Shown: positions 18,416 to 26,868 of the stretch, in pieces
How the letters are laid out: each line of letters opens with the position of its first letter
Numbering within the stretch: position 1 is the stretch's first letter
From: Halomonas sp. 328
Lineage (GTDB): Bacteria; Pseudomonadota; Gammaproteobacteria; Pseudomonadales; Halomonadaceae
NCBI RefSeq assembly: GCF_015645095.1
Contig: NZ_JADOTW010000027.1
Location: 1-56,121, forward strand
DNA: 56,121 nt
Reading direction: 5' to 3'
Translations under genes and position numbers: made by a program
The notes under the pieces: generated by a model
What the model saw: the letters and a program-made list of their open reading frames with translations, nothing else
Told to the model about the DNA's origin: nothing
Database searches by the model: none

Positions 18416-19211
18416 GCAGCAGGGAATCGAGGTGGCGGTACTGGTCTCGGTGGGGCGTCACCCCATCACCGGGCGCGCCCGCCGCGCCGATCAGGATGCC
18501 CGGGGCCTGGAGATGGCCCTGGGCCTGGAGCACCAGCTGCCCGGCAGCCGGGTCAGCCTCTTGCATGCCGGCCCACGCAGCGAGGAGGGCGAAGCGGCGC
18601 TGCGCGGCTACCTGGGCATGGGGCTGGACACCCTGACCCTGCTGGAGCAGGCCGAGGGCAGCGATGCCATCCCGGCCCTGGCCGAGCATCTGGCCGCGGC
18701 GCCGCCGCAGCTGGTGATCACCGGGGCCCGGGCGGAGCGCGGCGAGGGCTCGGGGCTCCTGCCCTATGCCCTGGCCGAGCGCCTGGGCTGGCCGCTGGTC
18801 AATGGCCTGGCCGCGGTGGAGAAGGTCGAGAACGGCGTGGCGACCCTGCTGCAGGCCCTGCCCCGGGGCCAGCGGCGGCGCCTCAAGGTGCGCCTGCCGG
18901 CCATCGTCAGCGTGGATGCGGCGGCCCCGGTGGCGCGCCAGAGTGCCTTCGGCCCGGCTCGCCGGGCGGAGCTGGCGGCGACGGCGGTCTCCGCCGAGCC
19001 GGATCGGGAGCTGGCCGAGTGGCAGCTGGCCCCGGCCCGCAAGCGGCCCAAGCGCCTGAAGATCGTCAAGGCCGCCTCGGCCCGGGATCGCTTCAAGGCC
19101 GCCGCCGCCAAGGCGGAGGGCGGCAGCGGCCAGGTGCTGGAAGGCGTCTCGGCGGAGCAGGGCGCCGAGGCGATCCTCAAGCTGCTCAATGAGGAAGGCG
19201 TGCTGCGCTAA
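18405..19211 (+). CDS. etfB: Electron transfer flavoprotein beta subunit, dgc-associated
   Basis: A 268-residue EtfB relative, starting inside the end of etfA (11-base overlap). The EtfB fold is seen in VAVLVSVGRHPITGRARRADQDARGLEMALGLE near the start, LVITGARAERGEGSGLLPYALAERLGWPLVNG (around 103-134), and RRRLKVRLPAIVSVD (around 159-173). It differs from housekeeping EtfB in its N-terminal half, as dgc-linked copies do. It is the last gene of the operon; a strong terminator follows at 19235-19273. Confidence 0.88.
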   Translation: MRPEQQGIEVAVLVSVGRHPITGRARRADQDARGLEMALGLEHQLPGSRVSLLHAGPRSEEGEAALRGYLGMGLDTLTLLEQAEGSDAIPALAEHLAAAPPQLVITGARAERGEGSGLLPYALAERLGWPLVNGLAAVEKVENGVATLLQALPRGQRRRLKVRLPAIVSVDAAAPVARQSAFGPARRAELAATAVSAEPDRELAEWQLAPARKRPKRLKIVKAASARDRFKAAAAKAEGGSGQVLEGVSAEQGAEAILKLLNEEGVLR

Positions 19212-19234
19212 GGCGTCGCGAGTCTCGCCTACCC

Positions 19235-19273
19235 AGGCCCCCGGTGGAATCTCCGCCGGGGGCCTGTTTTTTT
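19235..19273 (+). terminator. Terminator of the dgc-etf operon
   Basis: AGGCCCCCGG (19235-19244) pairs perfectly with CCGGGGGCCT (19256-19265), followed by G and seven T (19267-19273). The rest of the 298-base gap to the next gene shows no further clear signal. Confidence 0.9.
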
Positions 19274-19510
19274 CCGGTTTCGCCGAATTTTTGCCGATGC
19301 GACTTATTCTTGTTTGCTGCCTGGGGATTTCTGCTGAGGCGCCCATGGCACCCTTGTCGGGTTGGTAGCCGTTTACCCTGTCGCCATGCCGCGACGACTG
19401 TAATCTTGTTCTGACTTTCTGTTTCCATGAGTTACACGAAAAGGGTGAACCCTGCGCCATCATGGCCGTCACACCTAGCGCATACATTGTCAGTTCCCTG
19501 GAGGTATTGG

Positions 19511-19897
19511 ATGAAACGCATGACCGCCCTGTTTTCCGCCGCACTGCTGAGCGCCGGCCTGATGGCCGCTTCCAGCGCCATGGCCCAGGACGATCCGGCC
19601 GCCCAGGCCGCTCAGCCGCAGGCCCAGGCGGCCCAGAACTTCACCGACGAACAGCTCCAGCAGTTCGCCGATGCCTCCCAGGAGATCGCCGTGATTTCTC
19701 AGGAGTACACCCAGCGCCTGCAGGCCGCCGACGATGAGGCCGCCCAGCAGGAGATCCGCCTGGAAGCCAACGACCGCATGGTCGAGGAAGTCGAGGCCTC
19801 CGGCCTCGAGGTCGACACCTTCAATGCCATCGGTCATGCCATCCAGCAGGACCCGGAGCTGCTGCAGCGCGTGCAGGCGATGGCCGAGCAATCCTGA
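19511..19897 (+). CDS. Exported DUF4168 protein
   Basis: A 128-residue protein with a clear Sec signal peptide (MKRMTALFSAALLSAGLMAASSAMA, cleavage about residue 25). An Ala/Gln-rich linker and a short helical DUF4168 domain follow (FTDEQLQQFADASQEIAVISQEYTQRL, then DRMVEEVEASGLEVDTFNAIGHAIQQDPELLQRV). It should be periplasmic. The function of DUF4168 is not known; proteins of this kind are frequent in Halomonas and other proteobacteria. ATG 19511 follows GGAGG at 19500-19504; a longer frame from 19427 lacks a signal peptide at its start and is rejected. It is a single gene followed by a strong hairpin. Confidence 0.88.
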   Translation: MKRMTALFSAALLSAGLMAASSAMAQDDPAAQAAQPQAQAAQNFTDEQLQQFADASQEIAVISQEYTQRLQAADDEAAQQEIRLEANDRMVEEVEASGLEVDTFNAIGHAIQQDPELLQRVQAMAEQS

Positions 19898-19937
19898 GCC
19901 AAGCCGCTCCCTGCCTTTCCAGGCATGGTTGCAAGCT

Positions 19938-19966
19938 GACGGGGCCGCCCATGGGGCGGCCCCGTC
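19938..19966 (+). terminator. Strong hairpin after the DUF4168 gene
   Basis: GACGGGGCCGCCC (19938-19950) pairs with GGGCGGCCCCGTC (19954-19966). The T tail is weak (TT only), so termination efficiency is uncertain. Confidence 0.6.
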
Positions 19967-20070
19967 TTGCGTTGGGCGGGCGTCGTTTCTGGAACGCCAC
20001 CGGGGGTTTACAGGGCCCCGGGGCCAATGGAGACTGAGAGGCCAAGCGTCGTGGTCGGAGGCCTCCTCCC

Positions 20071-21981
20071 ATGGAAGTGGAACTGCTGGAAATTCGTGAG
20101 CATATGGCGCGCTTCGCGCCCTTCGACGGGCTCTCCGATGACCTGCTCGATGAGCTCGCCGGCTGCGTGGAGGTCAGCTACTTCAAGGCCGGCACGCCGA
20201 TCCTCACCCTCGATGAGTCCCTCCACGAGCTGCTCTATATCCGCAGCGGGGCGGTGGAGATCTATCGCCGCAACGGCGATCTCTACAACTGCCTGGGCGA
20301 GGGGGATATCTTCGGCCAGTTCAGCCTGTTGCGAAACCACCGGGTGCGCTTTCCGGCCACCGCCATCGAAGACACCCTGATCTACTTTATCCCCGATGAG
20401 CTCTTCCAGCGCCTCTGCGAGGTGGACGAGCATTTCGCCGATTTCGTCGAGCTGGGGCGCTCGCGGCTCAAGGCCGTGGTGGAGGAGCAGCACAAGAGCA
20501 ACGACATGATGATTACCCGGGTGCGCAAGCTGCTCACCCGCAAGCCGCTGATGATCGATGTCAACGCCAGCGTCCAGGAGGCGGCCCGGCGCATGCACGA
20601 GGAGAACGTCTCCTCGGTACTGGTGATCGCCGACCCCGGCGGGGAGGAGGATCCCCGGCGCACCTTCGTCGACCGCCAGGGGGCGTCCCATACCCTGATG
20701 GGCATCCTCACCGACCAGGACATGCGTAACCGGGTGCTGGCCGAGGGGCTCGATGCCACCATCCCGGTAGGTCAGGTGGTCACCGAGCGGGTGATCACCA
20801 TCCAGTCCGACGAGTCGGTGCACGAGGCGATGCTCAGCATGCTGCGCAACAACGTGCACCACCTGCCGGTGCTGTATCGCCGGCGCCCCCTGGGGGTACT
20901 GCACCTCTCCGATATCATCCGCTACGAGACCCATTCGAGCCTCTACCTGGTCAGCAATATCTTCAGCCAGCCGGGCCCCAAGGGGCTGGCGCGGCTGGAG
21001 CCGGAGGTGCGTGCCGCCTTCGTGCGCATGGTCCACGAGGGGGCCAACTCGCTGATGGTGGGCAGCGCGCTCTCCACCATCGGCCGCAGCTTCACCCGGC
21101 GCCTGCTGGAGCTGGCCGAGGAGGAGCTGGGGCCGCCCCCGGTCCCCTACTGCTTCATGGCGATGGGCTCCATGGCCCGCAACGAGCAGAGCATCGTCAC
21201 CGACCAGGACAATGCCCTGGTGCTCGACGACAGCTTCGACCCGGCACAGCATGACGCCTACTTCCTGGCCCTGGCCCAGCGGGTCTCCGATGGCCTGGAT
21301 ACCTGCGGTTATACCTACTGCAAGGGCGACATCATGGCCACCAACCCCAAGTGGCGTCAGCCCCTGGCGGTGTGGAAGCGCTACTTCAGCGACTGGATCG
21401 ACAACCCCAATCCGGAGCACCTGCTGCACAGCTCGATCTTCTTCGACCTGGACAGCGTCTACGGCGAGGAGGCCTTCGTCGAGCAGCTCCAGGACCTGGT
21501 GGCGGAGAAGGCCGCCAGGAGCCCGCTGTTCCTGGCCGCCATGGCCCGCAATGCGCTGAACCGGACGCCGCCCCTGGGCTTCTTCCGCACCTTCGTGATG
21601 GAGAAGGACGGCAAGCAGAACAACTCCATCAACCTCAAGCGGCGTGGTACCGCGCCCCTGGTGGACCTGATCCGGGTGCATGCCCTGGCCTGCGGCTCCC
21701 GGGCCCAGAACTCCTTCGATCGCCTCGACGATATCGCCCAGACCCAGCTGCTGCCCGCCGGCACCGGCGACAAGATCCGCTACGCCATGGAATTCATCTC
21801 CATGGTGCGGATTCGCCACCAGGTGATCGATATCGAGGAGGAGCGCGAGCCGGACAACAATATCGAGCCGGCCAATGTCTCCGACAGCGAGCGGCACAAC
21901 CTCAAGGAGGCCTTCCAGGTGCTCAGCAACGCCCAGAAGTTCATGAAGTTCCGCTACCCCATTCCCTCCCGGGGGCGCTAG
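20071..21981 (+). CDS. cNMP-binding / CBS / DUF294 nucleotidyltransferase-like signalling protein
   Basis: A 636-residue cytoplasmic protein. Residues 1-130 are a cyclic-nucleotide-binding beta roll (LYIRSGAVEIYRRNGDLYNCLGEGDIFGQFSLL). Residues 165-290 hold two CBS repeats (ASVQEAARRMHEENVSSVLVI; ESVHEAMLSMLRNNVHHLPVLYRRRPLGVLHLSDII). Residues 340-490 are the DUF294 nucleotidyltransferase domain with GSMARNEQSIVTDQDNALVLDD (G-S and D-x-D metal motif), followed by the DUF294 C-terminal helical domain. The architecture recalls GlnD/GlnE-like uridylyl/adenylyl transferases, but the target is unknown. It is co-transcribed with the exonuclease gene three bases downstream, a pairing seen widely in proteobacteria, often near acetate genes. 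Confidence 0.88.
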   Translation: MEVELLEIREHMARFAPFDGLSDDLLDELAGCVEVSYFKAGTPILTLDESLHELLYIRSGAVEIYRRNGDLYNCLGEGDIFGQFSLLRNHRVRFPATAIEDTLIYFIPDELFQRLCEVDEHFADFVELGRSRLKAVVEEQHKSNDMMITRVRKLLTRKPLMIDVNASVQEAARRMHEENVSSVLVIADPGGEEDPRRTFVDRQGASHTLMGILTDQDMRNRVLAEGLDATIPVGQVVTERVITIQSDESVHEAMLSMLRNNVHHLPVLYRRRPLGVLHLSDIIRYETHSSLYLVSNIFSQPGPKGLARLEPEVRAAFVRMVHEGANSLMVGSALSTIGRSFTRRLLELAEEELGPPPVPYCFMAMGSMARNEQSIVTDQDNALVLDDSFDPAQHDAYFLALAQRVSDGLDTCGYTYCKGDIMATNPKWRQPLAVWKRYFSDWIDNPNPEHLLHSSIFFDLDSVYGEEAFVEQLQDLVAEKAARSPLFLAAMARNALNRTPPLGFFRTFVMEKDGKQNNSINLKRRGTAPLVDLIRVHALACGSRAQNSFDRLDDIAQTQLLPAGTGDKIRYAMEFISMVRIRHQVIDIEEEREPDNNIEPANVSDSERHNLKEAFQVLSNAQKFMKFRYPIPSRGR

Positions 21982-21984
21982 GCG

Positions 21985-22707
21985 ATGCTCTCCCTGCGGG
22001 CCGCCGAGCCCGACCGCCAGCGCTGGCCCGAGTACCTCAAGGCGCGGGCCAGCAGCACCCATGACCCGCGCCTGGCGCGCTTCTTCAGCGCCGGCACCCT
22101 GGATCCCCAGACCCCCATCGGCGATGCCACCCTGGTGGCGCTGGACATGGAGACCACAGGGCTGGACGTCAACCGGCATGCCATCGTCAGCATCGGCCTG
22201 GTGCCCTTTACCCTGAAACGCATCTGTCTGGCCGAACGGCGTTACTGGGTGGTCAATCCGACCCGCCCGCTGAGCCGCGAATCGGTGGCCCTGCACCGCA
22301 TCACCCACTCCGAGGTGGCCGAGGCGCCGGACCTGGAGGCGATCCTCGACGAGCTGCTCGCCGAGCTGAGCGGGCGCCTGGCGGTGGTCCACTTCCGGCA
22401 TATCGAGCGGCCCTTCCTCAACTCCGCGATCCAGGCCCGGCTGGGGGAGGAGTTCAAGTTCCCGGTGATCGACACCATGTCCCTGGAGGCGCGTATCCAC
22501 CGCCAGTCGCTATGGGCGCGTTTCCGCCGCTGGCTGGGGCGCCCGCCGGTCTCCATTCGCCTGCACAACAGCCGCGAGCGCTATGGCCTGCCGCCCTACC
22601 AGGGCCACCATGCCCTGGTGGATGCCCTGGCGACGGCGGAGCTGCTCCAGGCCCAGATCGCCAACCACTACCGCCCGGAGACCCCGGTCGGCAGCCTCTG
22701 GAGCTGA
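21985..22707 (+). CDS. DEDDh 3'-5' exonuclease (DnaQ epsilon-like)
   Basis: A 240-residue exonuclease of the DnaQ family. ExoI is VALDMETTGLD (Asp/Glu around residues 53-55), ExoII is VVHFRHIERPFLNSAI (around 134-148, with H/E in the usual N/D region, so partly atypical), and ExoIII is GHHALVDALATAELL (H211, D215). The N-terminal 45 residues are extra. It starts three bases after the stop of the DUF294 gene and is translationally coupled to it. It could trim RNA or DNA 3' ends; a role as a replicative proofreader is unlikely because the alpha-binding tail is absent. Confidence 0.85.
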   Translation: MLSLRAAEPDRQRWPEYLKARASSTHDPRLARFFSAGTLDPQTPIGDATLVALDMETTGLDVNRHAIVSIGLVPFTLKRICLAERRYWVVNPTRPLSRESVALHRITHSEVAEAPDLEAILDELLAELSGRLAVVHFRHIERPFLNSAIQARLGEEFKFPVIDTMSLEARIHRQSLWARFRRWLGRPPVSIRLHNSRERYGLPPYQGHHALVDALATAELLQAQIANHYRPETPVGSLWS

Positions 22708-22728
22708 CCCCTTTTTTCAATGAAGCAT

Positions 22729-22762
22729 AAAAAAACCAGGGCGGCCCGAAGGCCGCCCTGGT
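22729..22762 (-). terminator. Terminator of the usp-BCCT operon
   Basis: ACCAGGGCGGCC (22735-22746) and GGCCGCCCTGGT (22751-22762) form a perfect 12-bp stem with a CGAA loop. On the minus strand it is followed by a run of T (complement of 22729-22735). It lies 25 bases beyond the transporter stop. Confidence 0.9.
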
Positions 22763-22786
22763 CGCGTTGGCGAGATCGCCGGGCAA

Positions 22787-24439
22787 TCAGCCGCGAGGCT
22801 CGCTCATCAGTCCCTTGATGATGGCGTAGCAGCCCACCAGCAGCACCAGGGTGAAGGGCAGGCCGGTGGAGATGACCGCCGCCTGGAGGGCGGCCAGGCC
22901 GCCGCCGATCAGCAGGGCGATGGCGATGGCGCCTTCGATGATGGCCCAGAAGACCCGCTGGGGCTTGGGCGCATCCACCTTGCCGCCGGCGGTGATGGTG
23001 TCGATCACCAGGGAGCCGGAGTCGGAGGAGGTGATAAAGAACACCACCACCAGCACGATGGCGATAAAGGAGGTGATCTCCACCAGGGGCAGACCGGCCA
23101 GCATCACGAAGAGGGCGTCGGCCTCTCCCTCGAAGGTGCCGGCGAGCAGCTGGTCGATACCGGCGCCACCGAAGGAGGTCATCCAGATCACCGAGACGAA
23201 GGAGGGCACCAGCAGCACGGCGATCAGGAATTCACGCACGGTACGGCCACGGCTGACCCGGGCGATGAACATGCCGACGAAGGGCGACCAGGAGATCCAC
23301 CAGGCCCAGTAGAAGGCGGTCCAGCCCTGGCTGAAGTTGGCGTCCTCGCGGGCGAAGGGCATGGAGAGCGCCGGGAGATTGATCAGGTAGGAGGCCAGGT
23401 TCTGGAAGATGCCGGTGGCGATCAGCAGGGTCGGGCCGACGATGATCACGAACGCCAGCAGCAGGAAGGCCAGGCCCATATTGAGCTGGGAGAGACGCTT
23501 CACGCCCTTGTCGACCCCCAACACGATCGAGCCCATGGCCACGATGGTGATGGCGATGATCAGCAGCACCATGGTGGTGTGGGTGTCGGGAATGTTGAAG
23601 AGGTCGTTGAGGCCGCTGGTGGCCTGCTGGGCCCCCAGGCCGAGGGACGTCGCCAGGCCGAAGAGGGTGGCGAAGACCGCCAGGATATCGATCACATGGC
23701 CCGGCCAGCCCCAGACCCGCTCACCCAGGATCGGGTAGAAGATGGAGCGCATGGTCAGCGGCAACCCCTTGTTATAGGAGAAGATCGCCAGGGCCAGCGC
23801 CACCACGGCATAGATCGCCCAGGGGTGCAGGCCCCAGTGGAAGATGGTGGCGGCCATGCCCAGTGAAATGGCCGCGCCCTGATCCCCTTCGGCGGCTCCC
23901 AGGGGTGCCCAATCGGTGCGCACGCCATTCTCGGTGGCAATGCCACCCATCGCGCTCTGATAGTGGGACATGGGCTCGGAGACGCCGAAGTACATCAGGC
24001 CGATGCCCATCCCCGCCGCGAACAGCATGGCGAACCAGCCCGCATAGCTGAAATCGGGGGTGGCATCGCGACCACCGATGCGGACTTTCCCCAGGGGGGT
24101 GAAGATCAGCACCAGGGAAAGTACCACGAAGATATTGGCCGATAGCAGGAAGAACCAGGCCAGGTTGCCGGTCAGGAAACTAAAGGTAGCATCGAAGAGC
24201 GGTGCCACCTGATCCTGCAGGGCCAGGGTGACGATCACGAAGAACATCACCACGATGGCCGACACGGCGAACACCTTGCCATGCAGGTCGACGTTGACGC
24301 CGAGGGCCGTGGTCGTGAGGTTGTCCTGACCGATCACATAGTCGGTATCGATCAGGTTTGCCGGCCCTTCCGGGGCCGGTATGCCTTCGGAGGGTTGGCT
24401 CCGCTCCTTGGCATTGGGGTCATTGGAATGTGTAGCCAC
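22787..24439 (-). CDS. BCCT-family betaine/choline/carnitine-type transporter (copy 1)
   Basis: A 550-residue protein with twelve hydrophobic helices after a 55-residue hydrophilic N-terminus. BCCT signatures are intact: GMGIGLMYFGVSEP (glycine-rich helix 3; the MGIG motif usually means Na+-coupled betaine transport), FHWGLHPWAIY, and the long aromatic segment FYWAWWISWSPFVGMFIARVSRGRTVREF with the conserved Trp box. It probably imports glycine betaine or a related betaine. It lies 30 bases downstream of the usp gene in the same operon and ends before a perfect terminator. Copy 2 of the family is at 25041-26612. Confidence 0.93.
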   Translation of the reverse strand: MATHSNDPNAKERSQPSEGIPAPEGPANLIDTDYVIGQDNLTTTALGVNVDLHGKVFAVSAIVVMFFVIVTLALQDQVAPLFDATFSFLTGNLAWFFLLSANIFVVLSLVLIFTPLGKVRIGGRDATPDFSYAGWFAMLFAAGMGIGLMYFGVSEPMSHYQSAMGGIATENGVRTDWAPLGAAEGDQGAAISLGMAATIFHWGLHPWAIYAVVALALAIFSYNKGLPLTMRSIFYPILGERVWGWPGHVIDILAVFATLFGLATSLGLGAQQATSGLNDLFNIPDTHTTMVLLIIAITIVAMGSIVLGVDKGVKRLSQLNMGLAFLLLAFVIIVGPTLLIATGIFQNLASYLINLPALSMPFAREDANFSQGWTAFYWAWWISWSPFVGMFIARVSRGRTVREFLIAVLLVPSFVSVIWMTSFGGAGIDQLLAGTFEGEADALFVMLAGLPLVEITSFIAIVLVVVFFITSSDSGSLVIDTITAGGKVDAPKPQRVFWAIIEGAIAIALLIGGGLAALQAAVISTGLPFTLVLLVGCYAIIKGLMSEPRG

Positions 24440-24469
24440 AGGTTTTCTCCGTCTTGAGGACTTCGAAGC

Positions 24470-24886
24470 TTACGGACGCACCAAAAGGATAGATGCATCG
24501 GTATGAGTTGCGACCTTACCGCCATGTGACGGCATCAAAATACCCAGGTGACGTGGCAGATGGGTTCCCATCACCACCAGGTCGACGCCGGATTCCTCGA
24601 TGGCCTTGACCAGGACGGCGTCCAGGTCGGCGGCGGGGTCATGACTGATTACCACGCGGGCACTGACCGGTTGGCCATGCTCGGCGGCTTGCTGTTTGGA
24701 GAAGGCATCAAGCTTTTGTTGGTACTCCTGCGGAGTATGAGCGAGGGGGCTGGGTGCCGTGGCGGTGACGCCGGCATAGCACACCTCGGCACGGTAATGC
24801 CTGGCCAGATCGGCAGCGACCTCGAGCGCCTTGGCCAACGGATCGAGGTGGGCCAGGTCCACCGGTACCATGATCTTGTTATACAT
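24470..24886 (-). CDS. Universal stress protein (UspA family)
   Basis: A 138-residue single-domain USP starting MYNKIMVPVDLAHLD. It ends with a P-loop-like ATP-binding segment, VMGTHLPRHLGILMPSHGGKVATHTDASILLVR, similar to G-x2-G-x9-G-(S/T) but atypical at several positions. ATG 24886 has GGAGGG just upstream on the minus strand; a longer start at 24910 is less likely. It is followed by the BCCT gene 30 bases on, so it may bind the carrier or sense ATP for it, as TeaD does for the TeaABC ectoine carrier in Halomonas elongata. That parallel is inference. Confidence 0.88.
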   Translation of the reverse strand: MYNKIMVPVDLAHLDPLAKALEVAADLARHYRAEVCYAGVTATAPSPLAHTPQEYQQKLDAFSKQQAAEHGQPVSARVVISHDPAADLDAVLVKAIEESGVDLVVMGTHLPRHLGILMPSHGGKVATHTDASILLVRP

Positions 24887-24978
24887 CGTTGCCCTCCAGG
24901 CTGGGCCCATGGCGGCCTCTTGTTGATGATCTCGTTAGCGCCATGACGCCCTAATATTGTGACGCTTTATACAGGGAA

Positions 24979-25012
24979 TGCCAGGGGGTTAACCAACGTT
25001 AACCCCCTGGCA
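24979..25012 (-). terminator. 15-bp perfect hairpin after BCCT copy 2
   Basis: TGCCAGGGGGTTAAC (24979-24993) and GTTAACCCCCTGGCA (24998-25012) form a perfect stem with a CAAC loop, 28 bases past the stop of the second transporter. There is no T run, so it may act as a Rho-independent stop only weakly, or may protect the 3' end. Confidence 0.6.
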
Positions 25013-25040
25013 GGCTGCGTGGACGCTGCTACGAGGCCCG

Positions 25041-26612
25041 TCAGGCCGCGGCCAGGCGCTGCTTGCGCTGCTCCTGGTGGAGCCCCAGGGCCAGGCTGAA
25101 ACACATCACCAGCAGGACCAGGGTGAAGGGCAGGCCGGTGGCCACGGCGCCCGCCTGGAGGGCGCTGAGCGCCGTGCTGCCGCCGCCGTAGAGCAAGACC
25201 CCGGCGATCACCCCTTCCAGGGTGGCCCAGAAGACCCGCTGGCTGCGCGGCGCATCGGTCTTGCCGCCGGCGGTGATGTTATCGATCACCAGGGAGCCGG
25301 AATCCGACGAGGTGATGAAGAAGATCAACACCAGCAGGATCGCCAGGGAGGAGGTGAGGGTGGTCAGCGGCAGTTGCTCGAGCATATGGAACATTGCCAG
25401 GGAGACGTCGCCGATGCCATTGGCCAGTTCGCCGACGCCGGCCGCCGACTGGCTCAGGGCGTTACCGCCGAAGGCGCTCATCCAGACGATGGTCACCAGG
25501 GTCGGTACCAGCAGCACCGCGGTGAGGAATTCCCGCACGGTACGTCCGCGGGAAACGCGGGCGATGAACATCCCGACGAAGGGCGACCAGGAGATCCACC
25601 AGGCCCAGTAGAAGACGGTCCAGCCGTGGTACCAGGTGGTGTCCTCGCGGCCGATCCAGTTGGAGAGCGGTACGATATGGGTCACGTAATCCAGGGTGGT
25701 GGAGACCAGGCCGTTGACGAACATCAGGGTGCCGCCGGTGATCACCACGAACAGCAGCAGGGCCAGGGCGATCACCATATTGATGTTGGAAAAGAGCTTC
25801 ACGCCGCCGTCGATGCCGCGCCACACGGAGAACAGTGCCACCACGGTGACCAGCACGATAATCGCGATCTGGGTGCCCAGGGTGTTGGGGATATTGAACA
25901 GATAGGCCAGGCCGCCGGCGGCCTGGGAGGCGCCGAAGCCCAGCGAGGTGGCCAGGCCGAAGATGGTCGCCAGCACCGCGACGATATCGATGGTATGGCC
26001 GATCCAGCCCCGGGTATGACGGCCCAGCAGCGGCGTGAAGGCGGAACGCAGTGTCAGCGGCAGGCCGCGGTTATAGGCGAAGAAGGCCAGCGACAGGCCC
26101 ACCACGCCGTAGATCGCCCAGGGGTGCAGGCCCCAGTGGAACATGGTGGCGCCCATGGCGGCGCTGGCGCCCTCGGCGGTGCCGGCGGCGGCGTTGAGCG
26201 GGGTGCCGTACCAGTCGGTGTAGTAGGCCACCGGCTCCGCCACGCTCCAGAACATCAGGCCGATGCCCATGCCCGCGGCGAACAGCATCGCGAACCAGGA
26301 GAGCCGGGAATATTCCGGCCTGGCCTGGGCGCCACCGAGGCGAATCCTGCCCAGGGGCAGCACGATCAATGCCAGGCAGAAGAGCACGAAGAAGTTGCCC
26401 GCGATCATGAACAGCCAGTCGAAATGCTCGATGGACCAGCCGCGGGCGGCGCCCAGTTGGCTGTTGGCGGCATCGGGATAGACCAGTGCGTAGAGGATAA
26501 AGGCCAGGATGGCCAGGGCGGAGAGGGGAAAGACGGGGTTGTGAAAGTCCAGCCCCATGATTTGTGTATTGTCTTGGCCGGGGGTCAAGACCGGCGCATC
26601 GTCTTGCTTCAT
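25041..26612 (-). CDS. BCCT-family betaine/choline/carnitine-type transporter (copy 2)
   Basis: A 523-residue, twelve-helix transporter. Conserved blocks are GMGIGLMFWSVAEP, FHWGLHPWAIYGVV, and FYWAWWISWSPFVGMFIARVSRGRTVREF. The N-terminus is short (about 25 hydrophilic residues) and the C-terminus ends with charged LHQEQRKQRLAAA. Conservation of MGIG suggests Na+ coupling and betaine-type substrates. It is transcribed alone; its leader (26613-26700) holds inverted repeats. Copy 1 with its Usp partner is just downstream, so the cell has two independently controlled carriers here, plausibly for different betaines or osmolarities. Confidence 0.93.
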   Translation of the reverse strand: MKQDDAPVLTPGQDNTQIMGLDFHNPVFPLSALAILAFILYALVYPDAANSQLGAARGWSIEHFDWLFMIAGNFFVLFCLALIVLPLGRIRLGGAQARPEYSRLSWFAMLFAAGMGIGLMFWSVAEPVAYYTDWYGTPLNAAAGTAEGASAAMGATMFHWGLHPWAIYGVVGLSLAFFAYNRGLPLTLRSAFTPLLGRHTRGWIGHTIDIVAVLATIFGLATSLGFGASQAAGGLAYLFNIPNTLGTQIAIIVLVTVVALFSVWRGIDGGVKLFSNINMVIALALLLFVVITGGTLMFVNGLVSTTLDYVTHIVPLSNWIGREDTTWYHGWTVFYWAWWISWSPFVGMFIARVSRGRTVREFLTAVLLVPTLVTIVWMSAFGGNALSQSAAGVGELANGIGDVSLAMFHMLEQLPLTTLTSSLAILLVLIFFITSSDSGSLVIDNITAGGKTDAPRSQRVFWATLEGVIAGVLLYGGGSTALSALQAGAVATGLPFTLVLLVMCFSLALGLHQEQRKQRLAAA

Positions 26613-26618
26613 GGAAAG

Positions 26619-26696
26619 CCCTCGTTGTTATTGTCACCTTGCCCCCGGGCGAGCCCGGGGTGCCCTCGCATTCTTGGGGTTGGGCGACAACGAGGG
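26619..26696. promoter_or_regulatory. Nested inverted repeats in the BCCT copy 2 leader
   Basis: CCCTCGTTGT (26619-26628) and ACAACGAGGG (26687-26696) are perfect arms, enclosing a second palindrome CCCCGGG-CGAG-CCCGGGG (about 26643-26660). They lie immediately upstream of the transporter start on its coding strand, so they could form a leader-RNA structure or flank an operator. No known riboswitch is recognised. Confidence 0.4.
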
Positions 26697-26868
26697 TGTC
26701 GTGAAAGCGACCTCCGGCTATCCCGTGGAGTCCGGAAAAGGGGCGTGTCTCGATCAGATACGGTGACGGCGCATTGACAACCGTTGGGGTGGTCTCGAGT
26801 GGCTAAGGTCGTAGGGCGGAGCTTCCGCCTCCGCCTCCAGACACACAATAACGCGAAGGAAGCCAGCC

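Noticed and set aside
20008-22500. Very long open frame on the minus strand opposite the DUF294 and exonuclease genes
   Set aside because: High G+C DNA opens long antisense frames. The product is low-complexity (His/Gly/Val/Gln-rich), with no domains, while the plus-strand genes have clear domains, ribosome sites and coupling.
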